Source of the DNA: CAVQBP01 sp963723205 | GTDB taxonomy: Bacteria; Bacteroidota; Ignavibacteria; Ignavibacteriales; Ignavibacteriaceae | Assembly (NCBI GenBank): GCA_963723205.1 | Contig: CAVRQC010000032.1 | Location: 1-64,000, forward strand | Reading direction: 5' to 3' | Length of the DNA: 64,000 bases | In this document: positions 47,913 through 57,052 of the stretch, piece after piece | Position numbering within the stretch: position 1 is the stretch's first letter | Layout: the number at the start of each line of letters is the position of its first letter | Program-made: the position numbers and the translations under genes | Notes under the pieces: generated by a model | What the model was told of the DNA's origin: nothing | What the model saw: only the letters and a program-made list of their open reading frames with translations | Database searches by the model: none

Positions 47913-50321
47913 ATGATAAATAGAATAATATTAACTGTAATAATTTTTTCTGAAATAATTTATTCACAGCAATTTACAATAAATGGCAGAATTGAAGATA
48001 AAATTACACGTCAACCCTTGGTTTATGCAAATATAAGGGTTTTATCTTCAACTAATGGTACGGCCGCTAATAAAGAAGGTGAGTATGAACTTAAATTGAA
48101 TGCAGGGAAATATTTGCTGGTTGCATCCTATATCGGGTATAACTCAGATACTCTTTCAATTACAGTAATTCAGAATATAAATAATGTGGATTTCTCTTTA
48201 TCACCTTCTGATATAAAATTACCTGCAGTTATTGTAAAACCAGGTATCAATCCGGCCACTGCAATAATTAAAAAAGCAATCTTAAAGAAGAAAGAAAGAG
48301 ATAGAATGTTAAATGATTATGAATTTGAGGCTTATACAAAAGGAATTATAAAAACCCAGCACGACATAACTGCCCGGGAAAACAGGGTGAATGTAGGTCT
48401 GGGAGCCAATGATACTATTCCCTTAAAGATATCGGGAATATTAGAGAATGAAAGTAAAGGGTATTATAAAAAACCGAATGACTACAAAGAAATTATTATT
48501 GCAAGAAAGCAGACTGCAAATTTTCCACCTTCAATAAATATCCTTACGGGGGGAAGACTTATTAAGAGTTTTTATGAAGATAATATCAATTTTTTGGGCA
48601 ATAATCTTCCAAGTCCGTTAGCCGATAATGCATTGGACTATTACTATTATTATATAATAAAAACTTTAGCAATCGACAGCCAGGTTGTATATCAAATTCA
48701 TATGGAACCGGATGATCCGTCTAACCCGGGATTCTCAGGAAATATTTTTATTACGGACAAAACTTATGATTTAATAAAAGTGGATCTTAACTTAAATAAA
48801 GCAGCAAATATCGGCGGTATTTTCGATAGTGTTGAAGTGTTTCAGCAGTTCTCACCTTATGATTCCATTTATATGCCTGTAGATTACCGTTTATTTGTAA
48901 AAGCAAATGTTTTGGGGCTGGTTAAATTCGGGTTTGAACTAAATTCAATTTTATATAATTATAAAATAAATGTAAAGCTCAATGAAGATTTATTTAGTAA
49001 AGCCATAATTACAGTGTTGCCGGGCGTCGATGAAAAAACAAATACTTATTGGAGAAATGTCCAGACTATTCCCAACACTAAAGAAGAACAGGCTGCATAT
49101 AAAAGAATTGATAGTGTCAGCAGCTTACCCGTTTCTTTCTGGGATAAGTTTCCAATTTTATCTCCCAGAATAAATTTCAGCGAAAATTTTTCTACAAGTG
49201 CTCCTTTAGGAATGTACCATTTTAATAGTATTGAGGGACATGCTTTTGATTTCGGTTTGTTTTTTAATGAACTATTTAACAAAAGATTTAATTCGGATCT
49301 TAATTTTTCTTATGGCTTTTCCGATAAGAAATTTAAAACGGATTTATATGCACAATACTTGTTTGGTGATTACAGGACATATAATTTATCTCTTCATGTC
49401 TTCGATAAATTAAATCTTTTATTTGGTTCATCTGTCGATTACGGTGAACTTGTATCCACTATCTCTTCCTTGTTCTTCAAAAATGATTTCAGGGATTACT
49501 ATTATTCTAATGGCTTTAAAATAAATCTAAGCGGAGAAGTATTCCCTGTTCTTAGCTTAAGTGCCGGTTTTATTAATCATACCGATAAAAATGCATATAA
49601 GAATACCGACTTTTCTATCTTTTATAGAAATGATAAATTCAATGCGAATCCTGAAATTTACGAAACAAAAATCAATGCTTTAACTGCAGGTTTTAAGATA
49701 GATTTCAGAGACTATATTGAAGACGGATTTTTCAGGAGAAGAATTCTTCTTGGGAATTCATACATTATTTTCAACGGAGATATTACTTATTCAAATAAAA
49801 ACTTTTTAAATAGCGGTATCGATTTTACTAAATATGAGCTGTTTGCCCACGGAAGATTAAATACATTTAAATCGGCGTACTTGAATTTTAGAGTTTATGG
49901 AATGTATAATAACGGTAAGCTTCCATTTCAGCTTTTATACAGTTCTCCCGGAAATGTTGATGCTTTATATCAGAATTATTCTTTCAGGACTTTAAATATC
50001 AATGAGATTTTCGGAGACAGGGTTATAAATATTTTCCTTGAGAATAATTTCCGTGATGAATTATTCAGGCTGTTTAAAATACCCGGTTTAAAGGATTCGG
50101 AGATTATGCTTAATACTTTTCTGAATATCGGACTTTCGGAAGTCAGTGATAGATCAAAATCTATCTTGGTTCATGAAGTAAAAACATTTACACATCCATT
50201 TTATGAAATTGGATTCGGATTGGGGCATGTTTTAATCCCATTTAAAATTGAATTTGCCTGGAAATTAAATTATAGAGGGAGTAATAATTTTAGAGTGGGA
50301 ATTAATACCTACTTGTTTTAA
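47913..50321 (+). CDS. DUF5686 outer-membrane protein with carboxypeptidase-like N-terminal domain
   Basis: 802 residues. A signal peptide (residues 1-19) precedes a CarboxypepD_reg domain: GRIEDKITRQPLVYANIRVL, GTAANKEGEYELKL and SYIGYNSDTL, as at the front of TonB-dependent proteins. The rest matches DUF5686: AIIKKAILKKKERDRML, DYEFEAYTKGI, a central beta region, and a C-terminal barrel ending FRVGINTYLF with a terminal Phe. It should lie in the outer membrane; transport or surface function is not known. It is complete, ending eight bases before a hairpin that serves the opposite strand. Confidence 0.88.
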   Translation: MINRIILTVIIFSEIIYSQQFTINGRIEDKITRQPLVYANIRVLSSTNGTAANKEGEYELKLNAGKYLLVASYIGYNSDTLSITVIQNINNVDFSLSPSDIKLPAVIVKPGINPATAIIKKAILKKKERDRMLNDYEFEAYTKGIIKTQHDITARENRVNVGLGANDTIPLKISGILENESKGYYKKPNDYKEIIIARKQTANFPPSINILTGGRLIKSFYEDNINFLGNNLPSPLADNALDYYYYYIIKTLAIDSQVVYQIHMEPDDPSNPGFSGNIFITDKTYDLIKVDLNLNKAANIGGIFDSVEVFQQFSPYDSIYMPVDYRLFVKANVLGLVKFGFELNSILYNYKINVKLNEDLFSKAIITVLPGVDEKTNTYWRNVQTIPNTKEEQAAYKRIDSVSSLPVSFWDKFPILSPRINFSENFSTSAPLGMYHFNSIEGHAFDFGLFFNELFNKRFNSDLNFSYGFSDKKFKTDLYAQYLFGDYRTYNLSLHVFDKLNLLFGSSVDYGELVSTISSLFFKNDFRDYYYSNGFKINLSGEVFPVLSLSAGFINHTDKNAYKNTDFSIFYRNDKFNANPEIYETKINALTAGFKIDFRDYIEDGFFRRRILLGNSYIIFNGDITYSNKNFLNSGIDFTKYELFAHGRLNTFKSAYLNFRVYGMYNNGKLPFQLLYSSPGNVDALYQNYSFRTLNINEIFGDRVINIFLENNFRDELFRLFKIPGLKDSEIMLNTFLNIGLSEVSDRSKSILVHEVKTFTHPFYEIGFGLGHVLIPFKIEFAWKLNYRGSNNFRVGINTYLF

Positions 50322-50345
50322 AAAAAAAGCGCTCAAAAGAGCGCT
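50321..50345 (-). terminator. Rho-independent terminator of the RRM gene
   Basis: AGCGCTC-4-GAGCGCT (50328-50345) forms a seven-base-pair stem. On the minus strand it is followed by eight T residues (the A-run 50321-50328). It lies 28 bases past the stop of the RNA-binding protein gene, and right at the end of the DUF5686 gene on the other strand. Confidence 0.85.
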
Positions 50346-50372
50346 CAAAAAGCAAGTTTCTGCAGGACGAAA

Positions 50373-50624
50373 TTAGCTTTTGGGTTTAGCTTCACTAACA
50401 ATGATACTTCTGCCGTTCAGCTGAGAACCATTAAGAGCCTGAATAGCCTGACTTGCCTCGGATTCGGATTCCATCTCAACAAAACCGAACCCTCTGGATC
50501 TACCGGTCTGCCGATCGGTAATCACTTTAGCGGAAACGACTTTCCCATGTGCTTCAAATGTAGAACGTAAAGTATCATCATTTATCGCCCATGGTAGAGA
50601 ACCTACAAAAAGTTTAGTACTCAC
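50373..50624 (-). CDS. RRM-domain RNA-binding protein
   Basis: 83 residues, one RNA recognition motif. RNP2 is KLFVGSLPW and RNP1 is RGFGFVEM, with SEASQAIQALNGSQLNGR before the last strand; the aromatic residues that stack on RNA are present. A short basic tail (SEAKPKS) follows. Small RRM proteins of this kind are often induced by cold in bacteria and act as RNA chaperones; that role is inferred. A clear terminator follows the gene. Confidence 0.95.
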   Translation of the reverse strand: MSTKLFVGSLPWAINDDTLRSTFEAHGKVVSAKVITDRQTGRSRGFGFVEMESESEASQAIQALNGSQLNGRSIIVSEAKPKS

Positions 50625-50845
50625 TAACTTACCTCTAGGAAAAATAATTAATAAAACAAAACAGCTTTTTAAGCTGTCTTTTTAAAATAGTATTATTATT
50701 TCGCAAAATCAAAATAATTTTTAACTATTGCAAAGAACAAATTCCCCTAAATATGATTTATGCTACATTTCTAAAAAAATACCCCACTGTTGTGTGAGGT
50801 ATTCTCCCCTAAAGGAGAAGGGATAGTGCTTGGGCTATGGATAAT

Positions 50846-51262
50846 CTAATCTAAAATTTCACTATTCTTTGGGCTATAATCCCTGAATAAATGTTGTAAA
50901 ATAATAGTAATTCCTTCATTTTCGTTTAATTCAATCGATCTTCTCACTAAAAATATTCCCCTTGCATCTCCAATTTTTAATAATGATAAAGCAGCAACCA
51001 GCTTCGCACCTTCATCTTCATCCTGTCTGAATATATCCATTAAGGGAATTACTGCCTTTTTAGATCTCATTTCACCTAACATATATGCACTGTTTATCCT
51101 TAGATTTTCATTACTGGAATTTAATGCCGATAAATAATTTGCTTCTTTTTTTGCATTTTTATCCACTGGATTTAACGTTTCCTGATTAGTCCAGGAAAAT
51201 GATATTGCCGTAAAAACAAATAGAATTATTAACAATACAAATCCATTATTTAGCAATCTCAT
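50846..51262 (-). CDS. HEAT-repeat protein, exported
   Basis: 138 residues with an N-terminal signal or anchor (GFVLLIILFVFTAISFSW). NLRINSAYMLGEMRSKKAVIPLMDIF and GAKLVAALSLLKIGDARGIFLVRR are two HEAT-type helical repeats of about 30 residues. Such repeats bind other proteins; the partner is unknown. Confidence 0.72.
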   Translation of the reverse strand: MRLLNNGFVLLIILFVFTAISFSWTNQETLNPVDKNAKKEANYLSALNSSNENLRINSAYMLGEMRSKKAVIPLMDIFRQDEDEGAKLVAALSLLKIGDARGIFLVRRSIELNENEGITIILQHLFRDYSPKNSEILD

Positions 51263-51597
51263 TTTGTTCTATATCTTTTATTTTGTTCATATTTCTTACA
51301 CTTCAAAAATCATAAATACATATTGACATATCTACCTGATATGTATCATTAGTTATAACAAATGTAACATACATAGATGCTAATACCTCTGAAATAATTA
51401 AAATTCTCCCGAAACAGGAATATTTCAAATGATTTTTTCTTAGATTAACGATACTTTTTTAAAAAACAATTACTAAAAAAAATTAGAGATTTAAGCGAAA
51501 TTTTATAAAACATTGACTAAGAACAATCTTTATTATTCCAGATTATTAGTAATTTTGTTTTATTTAATTAAAATCCGCTTAAATATTGGAGGTTTTC
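51263..51597 (+). promoter_or_regulatory. Divergent intergenic region with possible pepT -7 element
   Basis: AT-rich sequence between divergent genes. TAATTTTG at 51550-51557 fits TAnnTTTG and lies 40 bases before the pepT ATG, but no TTG is found at the usual spacing. TGACATATCTACCTGATATG-like sequence near 51324-51343 is also noted without a known role. No gene is seen. Confidence 0.4.
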
Positions 51598-52845
51598 ATG
51601 TTTGACAGCAATTATAAATTTACCTGCGTAGAAAGATTTTTACGTTATGTAAAATATGATACACAATCTGATGAAGAATCAACATCTTTTCCAAGTACGG
51701 AAAAGCAGAAGAATTTATCTAAAGACCTGGCAAAAGAATTAAAAGAATTGGGTCTAAGCGATGCTCATATGGACGAAAATGGTTATGTAATAGCAACTCT
51801 TCCATCAAATACAGATAAGAATGTTCCGGCAATTGGATTTATTGCGCACGTTGATACTTCTCCTGCAGTATCCGGAGCAAATGTTAATCCGGTAATTAAT
51901 AAGAATTACCAGGGAGGTGATATAAAGCTTCAAAAAAATGGGGTTGTCATTAAAGAATCAGAAAATCCGGATCTTAAAAATATGATCGGCTTTGATATAA
52001 TCACTGCAGACGGAACTACATTACTCGGTGCGGACAATAAGGCCGGTGTTGCAGAAATTGTTGACGCAGTAAATTATTTCCTTTCTCACCCTGAATTAAA
52101 ACATGGGATGATTAAAATAGGATTTACTCCCGATGAGGAAGTCGGAAGAGGTACAGAAAAATTTGATGTGAAAGAATTCGATGCTAAATATGCCTATACG
52201 GTAGACGGACAAAGCAGGGGAGAAGTTGAAACAGAAACTTTCAGCGCCGATGCTGTTACAGTGAAATTTATAGGAAAAAATATCCACCCCGGTTATGGTA
52301 AAGGGATATTGATTAATTCAATGAAAGTTGCTTCAGCTTTTGTTAACAGTCTTCCTAAAGATAAGTTATCTCCTGAAACTACAGAAGAAAGAGAGGGCTA
52401 CTTTCACCCTACTTCATTAAATGGAAATGAAGAATTAACAACAGTTAAATTTATCATCAGGGATTTTGATACAAAGAAATTAAAAGAATATGAAGATATC
52501 TTGAAAAATTTAGCCGAAGAAACTATTAAAAAATTCCCCGGTTCAAAAATGGAATTTGAAGTTACCGAGCAATACAGGAATATGAAGGAAATTCTTGATC
52601 AGCACCCGCAGGTTGAGAAGAATGCTATTAAGGCAATGGAAAACCTGGGAATTAAACCTATTATGAATCCGATCCGCGGCGGTACGGATGGTTCGCGACT
52701 TTCGTTTATGGGGCTTCCATGTCCAAACATTTTTGCCGGTGAACATAGCTTCCATTCAAAAGAAGAATGGGTTGCAGTACAGGATATGGAAACAGCGGTT
52801 AAGGTAATTGTTGAGATTGCTAAGATCTGGGAAGAAAATTCGTAG
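51598..52845 (+). CDS. pepT: Peptidase T (tripeptide aminopeptidase)
   Basis: About 415 residues. M20 zinc aminopeptidase that removes the N-terminal residue of tripeptides in the cytoplasm. Metal ligands and catalytic residues are visible in order: IAHVDTSPA, LLGADNKAG, FTPDEEVGRG (Glu-Glu), YTVDG, and a C-terminal FAGEHSFHSKEEW with the last His. The dimerisation domain has KNIHPGYGKGILINSMK. The ATG at 51598 is chosen since GGAGG lies just before it; an upstream TTG at 51586 would place that site inside the gene. Confidence 0.96.
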   Translation: MFDSNYKFTCVERFLRYVKYDTQSDEESTSFPSTEKQKNLSKDLAKELKELGLSDAHMDENGYVIATLPSNTDKNVPAIGFIAHVDTSPAVSGANVNPVINKNYQGGDIKLQKNGVVIKESENPDLKNMIGFDIITADGTTLLGADNKAGVAEIVDAVNYFLSHPELKHGMIKIGFTPDEEVGRGTEKFDVKEFDAKYAYTVDGQSRGEVETETFSADAVTVKFIGKNIHPGYGKGILINSMKVASAFVNSLPKDKLSPETTEEREGYFHPTSLNGNEELTTVKFIIRDFDTKKLKEYEDILKNLAEETIKKFPGSKMEFEVTEQYRNMKEILDQHPQVEKNAIKAMENLGIKPIMNPIRGGTDGSRLSFMGLPCPNIFAGEHSFHSKEEWVAVQDMETAVKVIVEIAKIWEENS

Positions 52846-52865
52846 TCGGTGGTCGGGGATTGTTT

Positions 52866-53334
52866 GTTGGTGGTTGAAATTTAACTGCAAAATTTAAGAA
52901 CATTTATAACCAGGAGGGGAGAATGTTTAAATCAAGATTTGAAAATCTTGAAATTTATAATTTATCTGAAAGACTTGCTGATTTAATTTGGGAATTGGTT
53001 ATTAAATGGGAATATTTTGCCAAGAATACCAATGGAAAACAAATAGTAGATGCTTCTGATAGTGTTGGAGCTAATATTGCCGAAGGCTCTGGTAAAGGAA
53101 GCAATATGGAATTTAAAGATATTGTAAAATAGCTCGTGGTTCCCTGTTTGAGACAAAACATTGGTTAAGAAGAGCATACAAAAGAAATTTATTAAATGAA
53201 AATGACATCGAAGAAATTAAAAATATTTTAGATAAACTTTTACCAAAACTCAGCGCTTATATGAATTTTTTAGAACAGAAGATTAAAAGAAAAAATGAAC
53301 TCAAATAATCAAATACCAAACACCAACCACCAAC
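52866..53334. repeat. Inverted repeat bracketing the four-helix-bundle gene
   Basis: GTTGGTGGTTG at 52866-52876 is exactly complementary to CAACCACCAAC at 53324-53334, and both lie within longer GGTGGT/ACCACC-rich stretches (52848-52876 and 53313-53340). They enclose a 469-bp unit holding just one small gene. The right arm runs into the start of the U32 peptidase gene. Confidence 0.7.
52923..53308 (+). pseudogene. Four-helix-bundle (S23/IVP-like) protein, single-base frameshift
   Basis: The first frame begins FKSRFENLEIYNLSERLADL and has DASDSVGANIAEGSGKGS, the family signature, and stops at 53132. Adding one A to the AAAA run near 53126-53129 gives DIVKIARGSLFETKHWLRRA, then LLPKLSAYMNFLEQ to a stop at 53308. 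The joined length of about 129 residues is normal. GGAGGGGAG precedes the ATG. The family occurs within 23S rRNA intervening sequences, as the accessory protein of diversity-generating retroelements and as lone genes among repeats. Here it is a lone gene enclosed by an inverted repeat. Its last codons overlap the U32 start. Confidence 0.83.
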
Positions 53335-54542
53335 TACCAATTCCCGAACTAATGGCCCCTGCCGGCAACCGGACTATGTTATCTGCTGTTGTTAAATCTG
53401 GTGCCGATGCAGTTTATTTCGGCGTAGACAAGCTGAATATGCGGGCTAAAGCAGCTAACTTTAAGCTTAATGAACTTGAGGAAGTAACTTCTTTCTGCAA
53501 GAAAAACAAAGTAAAAACATATCTTACTCTTAATACAATAGTTCTTGAAGATGAAATAGAAGAACTTGATGAAATTGTATCTGCTGCAAAAAAAGCCGGT
53601 GTTGATAGAATAATCTGCTGGGACTTATCAGTAATTCAAAAGTGTAAAGAATATGAAATACCTTTCTGTATTTCTACGCAGGCATCAATTTCTAATTCGC
53701 TCGGGGTGGAATTTTATAAAAAACTAGGTGCAGCCAGAGTGGTTCTTGCAAGAGAATGCTCATTAGAAGAAATAAAAAAAATAAGAGAAAGAACAGACAT
53801 TGAAATTGAAGCTTTTGTTCATGGTGCTATGTGTGTCGCTATAAGCGGAAGATGTTTTATGAGTCACCATTTGTTTGGTAAAAGTGCAAACCAGGGAGAA
53901 TGCATTCAGCCATGCAGAAGAGAATATGAGATTTATGACAAAACAATTGATAAATCTTTATTAATCGGAGATGATTATGTCTTGTCTCCAAACGATCTTT
54001 GCACCATTGAATTTATTGATAAATTAATTGAAGCCGGAATAAATTCATTTAAAATAGAAGGTAGAAAAAGAAGTCCTGAGTATGCTGCAAAGGTTGTATC
54101 TGTTTACCGGAAAGCTATCGATCTTTATTTCCAGGGACAACTGACTGATAATAAAAAAAAAGATTTTCTTAAAGAATTGGAATCTGTTTATAACAGAGGA
54201 TTCTCATCCGGTTTCTATTTTGGTAAACCTAGCTTTGCTGACTACGCGGATATATATGGAAGCAAAGCAACTTCAAAAAAAATGTTTTCCGGCAAAGTTC
54301 TAAATTATTATAAAAAAGCAAAGGCAGCTTATATTAGAGTTGATTCAGGAAGCTTAAAAACAAATGATGAAATATTGATCATGGGTCCTACTACCGGAGT
54401 TATTAATCTGAAATTAGAGAATATTTTAAAAGACGATGAAAAAGTAGATTTTGTTGGGAAAGGGGATAAGATAACTATTGTTTGTGATACATTGATTCGT
54501 CCTAATGATAATGTTTACCTGATTTCAAAATCAGGAAAATAA
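53295..54542 (+). CDS. U32 family peptidase-like protein
   Basis: Up to 415 residues. ELMAPAGNRTMLSAVVKSGADAVYFG, YLTLNTIV, FVHGAMCVAISGRCFMS and GECIQPCRREY are the U32 signature; the four cysteines of the last two segments likely bind an iron-sulfur cluster. YhbU/RlhA/TrhP-type members modify RNA (hydroxylation) rather than cleave protein, and this seems the better assignment. The first residues (NSNNQIPNTNHQLPIPE) are unlike the family and are encoded by an ACCAACCACC repeat, so the true start may be Met17 (MAPAG) or the repeat may have replaced the old start. Confidence 0.88.
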   Translation: MNSNNQIPNTNHQLPIPELMAPAGNRTMLSAVVKSGADAVYFGVDKLNMRAKAANFKLNELEEVTSFCKKNKVKTYLTLNTIVLEDEIEELDEIVSAAKKAGVDRIICWDLSVIQKCKEYEIPFCISTQASISNSLGVEFYKKLGAARVVLARECSLEEIKKIRERTDIEIEAFVHGAMCVAISGRCFMSHHLFGKSANQGECIQPCRREYEIYDKTIDKSLLIGDDYVLSPNDLCTIEFIDKLIEAGINSFKIEGRKRSPEYAAKVVSVYRKAIDLYFQGQLTDNKKKDFLKELESVYNRGFSSGFYFGKPSFADYADIYGSKATSKKMFSGKVLNYYKKAKAAYIRVDSGSLKTNDEILIMGPTTGVINLKLENILKDDEKVDFVGKGDKITIVCDTLIRPNDNVYLISKSGK

Positions 54543-54559
54543 TAAAACCTGCACATCAG

Positions 54560-55231
54560 TTATGAATTCTGTCTGTCGAAATAGAGATTTAAATTACTGA
54601 TACCTTTTATTTTATTAAGATCATTAATTATAAACTTACCGTCTAAACTCTTTTTTATTCTCAGGTAAAAAGTATATTCTATTATTCCATCAGGATTTGA
54701 ACGGATATTGATAATTTCATAGTTCTTACAATAATTAGAAATTATCCCGGAGAATTCTTCAGTTGATGGATCGCCATTTGAGTATGAAAACTGCAGTATA
54801 TACTGGTTTGAATAGAAATATCGTAAATTCGATTTTGAGAACAATATTAGAATCAAACCTATCATTATAGTACCCGCGATGGCAATCTTATGATAGCCAA
54901 CTCCTGCTGACATTCCTATTGCCAGTCCGAGAAATATATAAACAATATCGACGGTATCTTTAATTGCCGTTCTGAAACGGATAATAGAAAGTGCACCTAC
55001 CAGCCCGAATGCTCTTGCAAGATTATTCCCGATTACCATAATAACCAGAGAAGTGATAACCGATAAAAAAACAATTGAATGTACAAAACTTTCGGAGTAT
55101 CCGGGTCCTTTATAGGTAAAACGATATATTAAGGATACTATAAAACTGCAGATTAAACTAATTAAAATATTTCCTACTATATCAGTTAAAGAAGGAGAAA
55201 AAACATTTACCGAACTAAGATTTTCGAGCAT
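54560..55231 (-). CDS. DUF4956 membrane protein
   Basis: 223 residues. About four membrane helices: ILISLICSFIVSLIYRF, IVFLSVITSLVIMVIG, VYIFLGLAIGMSAGVGY and IAIAGTIMIGLILILF. Between them is NNLARAFGLVGALSIIRFRTAIKDTVDI, the DUF4956 hallmark. A soluble alpha-beta domain (about 145-223) follows. The family is regularly coded next to VTC polyphosphate-polymerase domains, as here (11 bases between genes). Its role is unknown; a transport or membrane-anchoring function for the VTC enzyme is an inference. Confidence 0.88.
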   Translation of the reverse strand: MLENLSSVNVFSPSLTDIVGNILISLICSFIVSLIYRFTYKGPGYSESFVHSIVFLSVITSLVIMVIGNNLARAFGLVGALSIIRFRTAIKDTVDIVYIFLGLAIGMSAGVGYHKIAIAGTIMIGLILILFSKSNLRYFYSNQYILQFSYSNGDPSTEEFSGIISNYCKNYEIINIRSNPDGIIEYTFYLRIKKSLDGKFIINDLNKIKGISNLNLYFDRQNS

Positions 55232-55242
55232 TATTTTCTCAA

Positions 55243-55984
55243 TTAAATTGAACGGATTAATAATTTATCTTTAATATACATATCCACACAATTAGCATAT
55301 TTAGAAACCGCTTCCTTGTTCAGATTGTATTTGTTTATAATTATGGGAACCCAGGATGGTAATATCCTATTATATTTCACTTCAAGAACAAAATTTGAAG
55401 GGAATAAAATCTTCATATCTTTTTCTTTAAAAAGAATCATTTATATTTTCTGTTAAAAAACTTCGAATATTCATATCAAATGTAATTCTCAGGTTTGAAC
55501 CAAATTTGCATTCCAGTGCTTCTCTTTCATATACAATATCAATTATTGGTTTAAGTTTATCTCTTTTTAGGTAGAAGATGAAATTCTCTGCTGATCTTAT
55601 TCTTTTATCATATTCAATTGAATGATTTTTAATTTTTGATAAGTCTGAAAAATTAATAAAATCATTCATGCTGTTATAGCAAACAGGTGCTCTGTCTTTT
55701 GAAACATATACACCATCTTTCCTTTTAATCTCAAAGAAAACATTAGAGTCCTGGGTTAATATATTATAACCTCGAATTCTGAATTTATTCCTGACTTTAA
55801 TACCAGATAATTTTTCGTAATATGAATTCAGTTCCGGTGTATCCAAGTAAATGCTTCGCACAGTATATTCATTTAAAGGTCTTAATTCCGAGTAATAATC
55901 ATGCTTGAGATATGGCATCATATCATTCCTCAAGGAATTTTTTAATTTGTCGGGGACAAGATATTTAATTTCGTACCTGACCAT
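55243..55984 (-). pseudogene. VTC-domain polyphosphate polymerase, single-base frameshift
   Basis: The VTC fold (triphosphate tunnel) makes polyphosphate from nucleotide triphosphate at the inner membrane. The first frame starts MVRYEIKYLV, with YTVRSIYLDTPELNSYYEKL, VRNKFRIRGY and FFEIKRKDG giving the basic and acidic tunnel residues; it ends NINDSF at 55427. Removing one T from the TTTTT run near 55430-55434 continues as FKEKDMKILFPSNFVLEVKYN and ILPSWVP to 55243. The joined length, about 246 residues, is right for bacterial members. The start abuts the HlyD stop, and DUF4956 follows. The break falls in a homopolymer, so an assembly error is likely. Confidence 0.83.
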
Positions 55985-57052
55985 CTATGTTGTAAAAAAC
56001 CTTTCTAAATATTCATAGAATTTTATTTGTTTAATTTCTAAATTGATTTCCTTAACCATACCCGGAAGAAGCTTTTCTTCACTATTGTCCATTTTAACCG
56101 ATACAAATACAACTTGCCGGTTATTTAAAAATCTTACTTCAGGAGAAATAAACACTACCAATCCCGAGAATTCTTTCTCTAAATTACTGACATTAACTTT
56201 CAAGTTCATCCCTTTCTTTATCAAGTCAATGTCTTCAACTTTAACCGGTACTTTGAGGATTATTTCTTTATTGTTTATTACTGCTAAAAGTGTATCGGTA
56301 GAAAAAATATTTTTTGCATAGCCTGAAAGCGGTGAAATTATTGTAAGATTATTTTTACGGTTTCTTAAAAAAGAAAGTCTCGACTTTATAGAACTGATCC
56401 GGGATTCAATTAAATCAATCTCTTCCTGCTTTACCCCGGTTGATGCATTTTCAAGTTCGGATTTATAAATTTGCTTTTCTATTTCAAGTAAATCCAGTGC
56501 CCATTTTTGGGTCTCATATTCTGCTTGCGAACTTAAACCCTTTGCATAAAGTGAACTGATTCTTTGAAACAAAACTTTATGTTCCTCTATTTTTTCTTCT
56601 GTATATTTTAACCTGTTTGCAGCTTCTTTGATTACCGACTTTTTCTGCCCAACGTTCTTTGTTTTTAGATTTGCTTTTGCAACATCAAGATCTCCAATAA
56701 GAGATATTAGTTGATCCTCAACTTCACTTGAAATTATTGAAGCAATAGTATCCCCTTTATTAATAAATTCTTCATTATTAAGTTTATTAGAAAATTTCAG
56801 CGAAATAAATTCTCCTCTTTCGAACTGATTAAGACTGTATTGAGCAGTATGCCCTCTTTCATAGTTCATCATACTTGAAATTATCTGCCCGTTGTTTCCC
56901 CTTGTTAAAACCCACTCTTCTATAGGATATACCTGGCAATATGTTTTTATTCTTAAAACCGGGTTAATTAATAGGTTTAGAACCAGGAATATTATAATAA
57001 CCGAAACCACAGATAATGGGATTATATAATTTTTTTTCCCCGGATAAATCAT
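55985..57052 (-). CDS. HlyD-family membrane-fusion protein
   Basis: 355 residues with one N-terminal membrane anchor (NYIIPLSVVSVIIIFLVLNL). A short lipoyl-like segment leads to a long coiled coil (about 115-225, LKTKNVGQKKSVIKEAANRL and SSQAEYETQKWALDLLEIEK), then the second lipoyl half LTIISPLSGYAKNIFSTDTL and beta-barrel strands ending LLPGMVKEINLEI. Such proteins bridge an inner-membrane exporter and the outer membrane. No ATP transporter or TolC gene is beside it. Its stop is directly followed by the VTC start, so the three genes form one operon. Confidence 0.87.
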   Translation of the reverse strand: MIYPGKKNYIIPLSVVSVIIIFLVLNLLINPVLRIKTYCQVYPIEEWVLTRGNNGQIISSMMNYERGHTAQYSLNQFERGEFISLKFSNKLNNEEFINKGDTIASIISSEVEDQLISLIGDLDVAKANLKTKNVGQKKSVIKEAANRLKYTEEKIEEHKVLFQRISSLYAKGLSSQAEYETQKWALDLLEIEKQIYKSELENASTGVKQEEIDLIESRISSIKSRLSFLRNRKNNLTIISPLSGYAKNIFSTDTLLAVINNKEIILKVPVKVEDIDLIKKGMNLKVNVSNLEKEFSGLVVFISPEVRFLNNRQVVFVSVKMDNSEEKLLPGMVKEINLEIKQIKFYEYLERFFTT

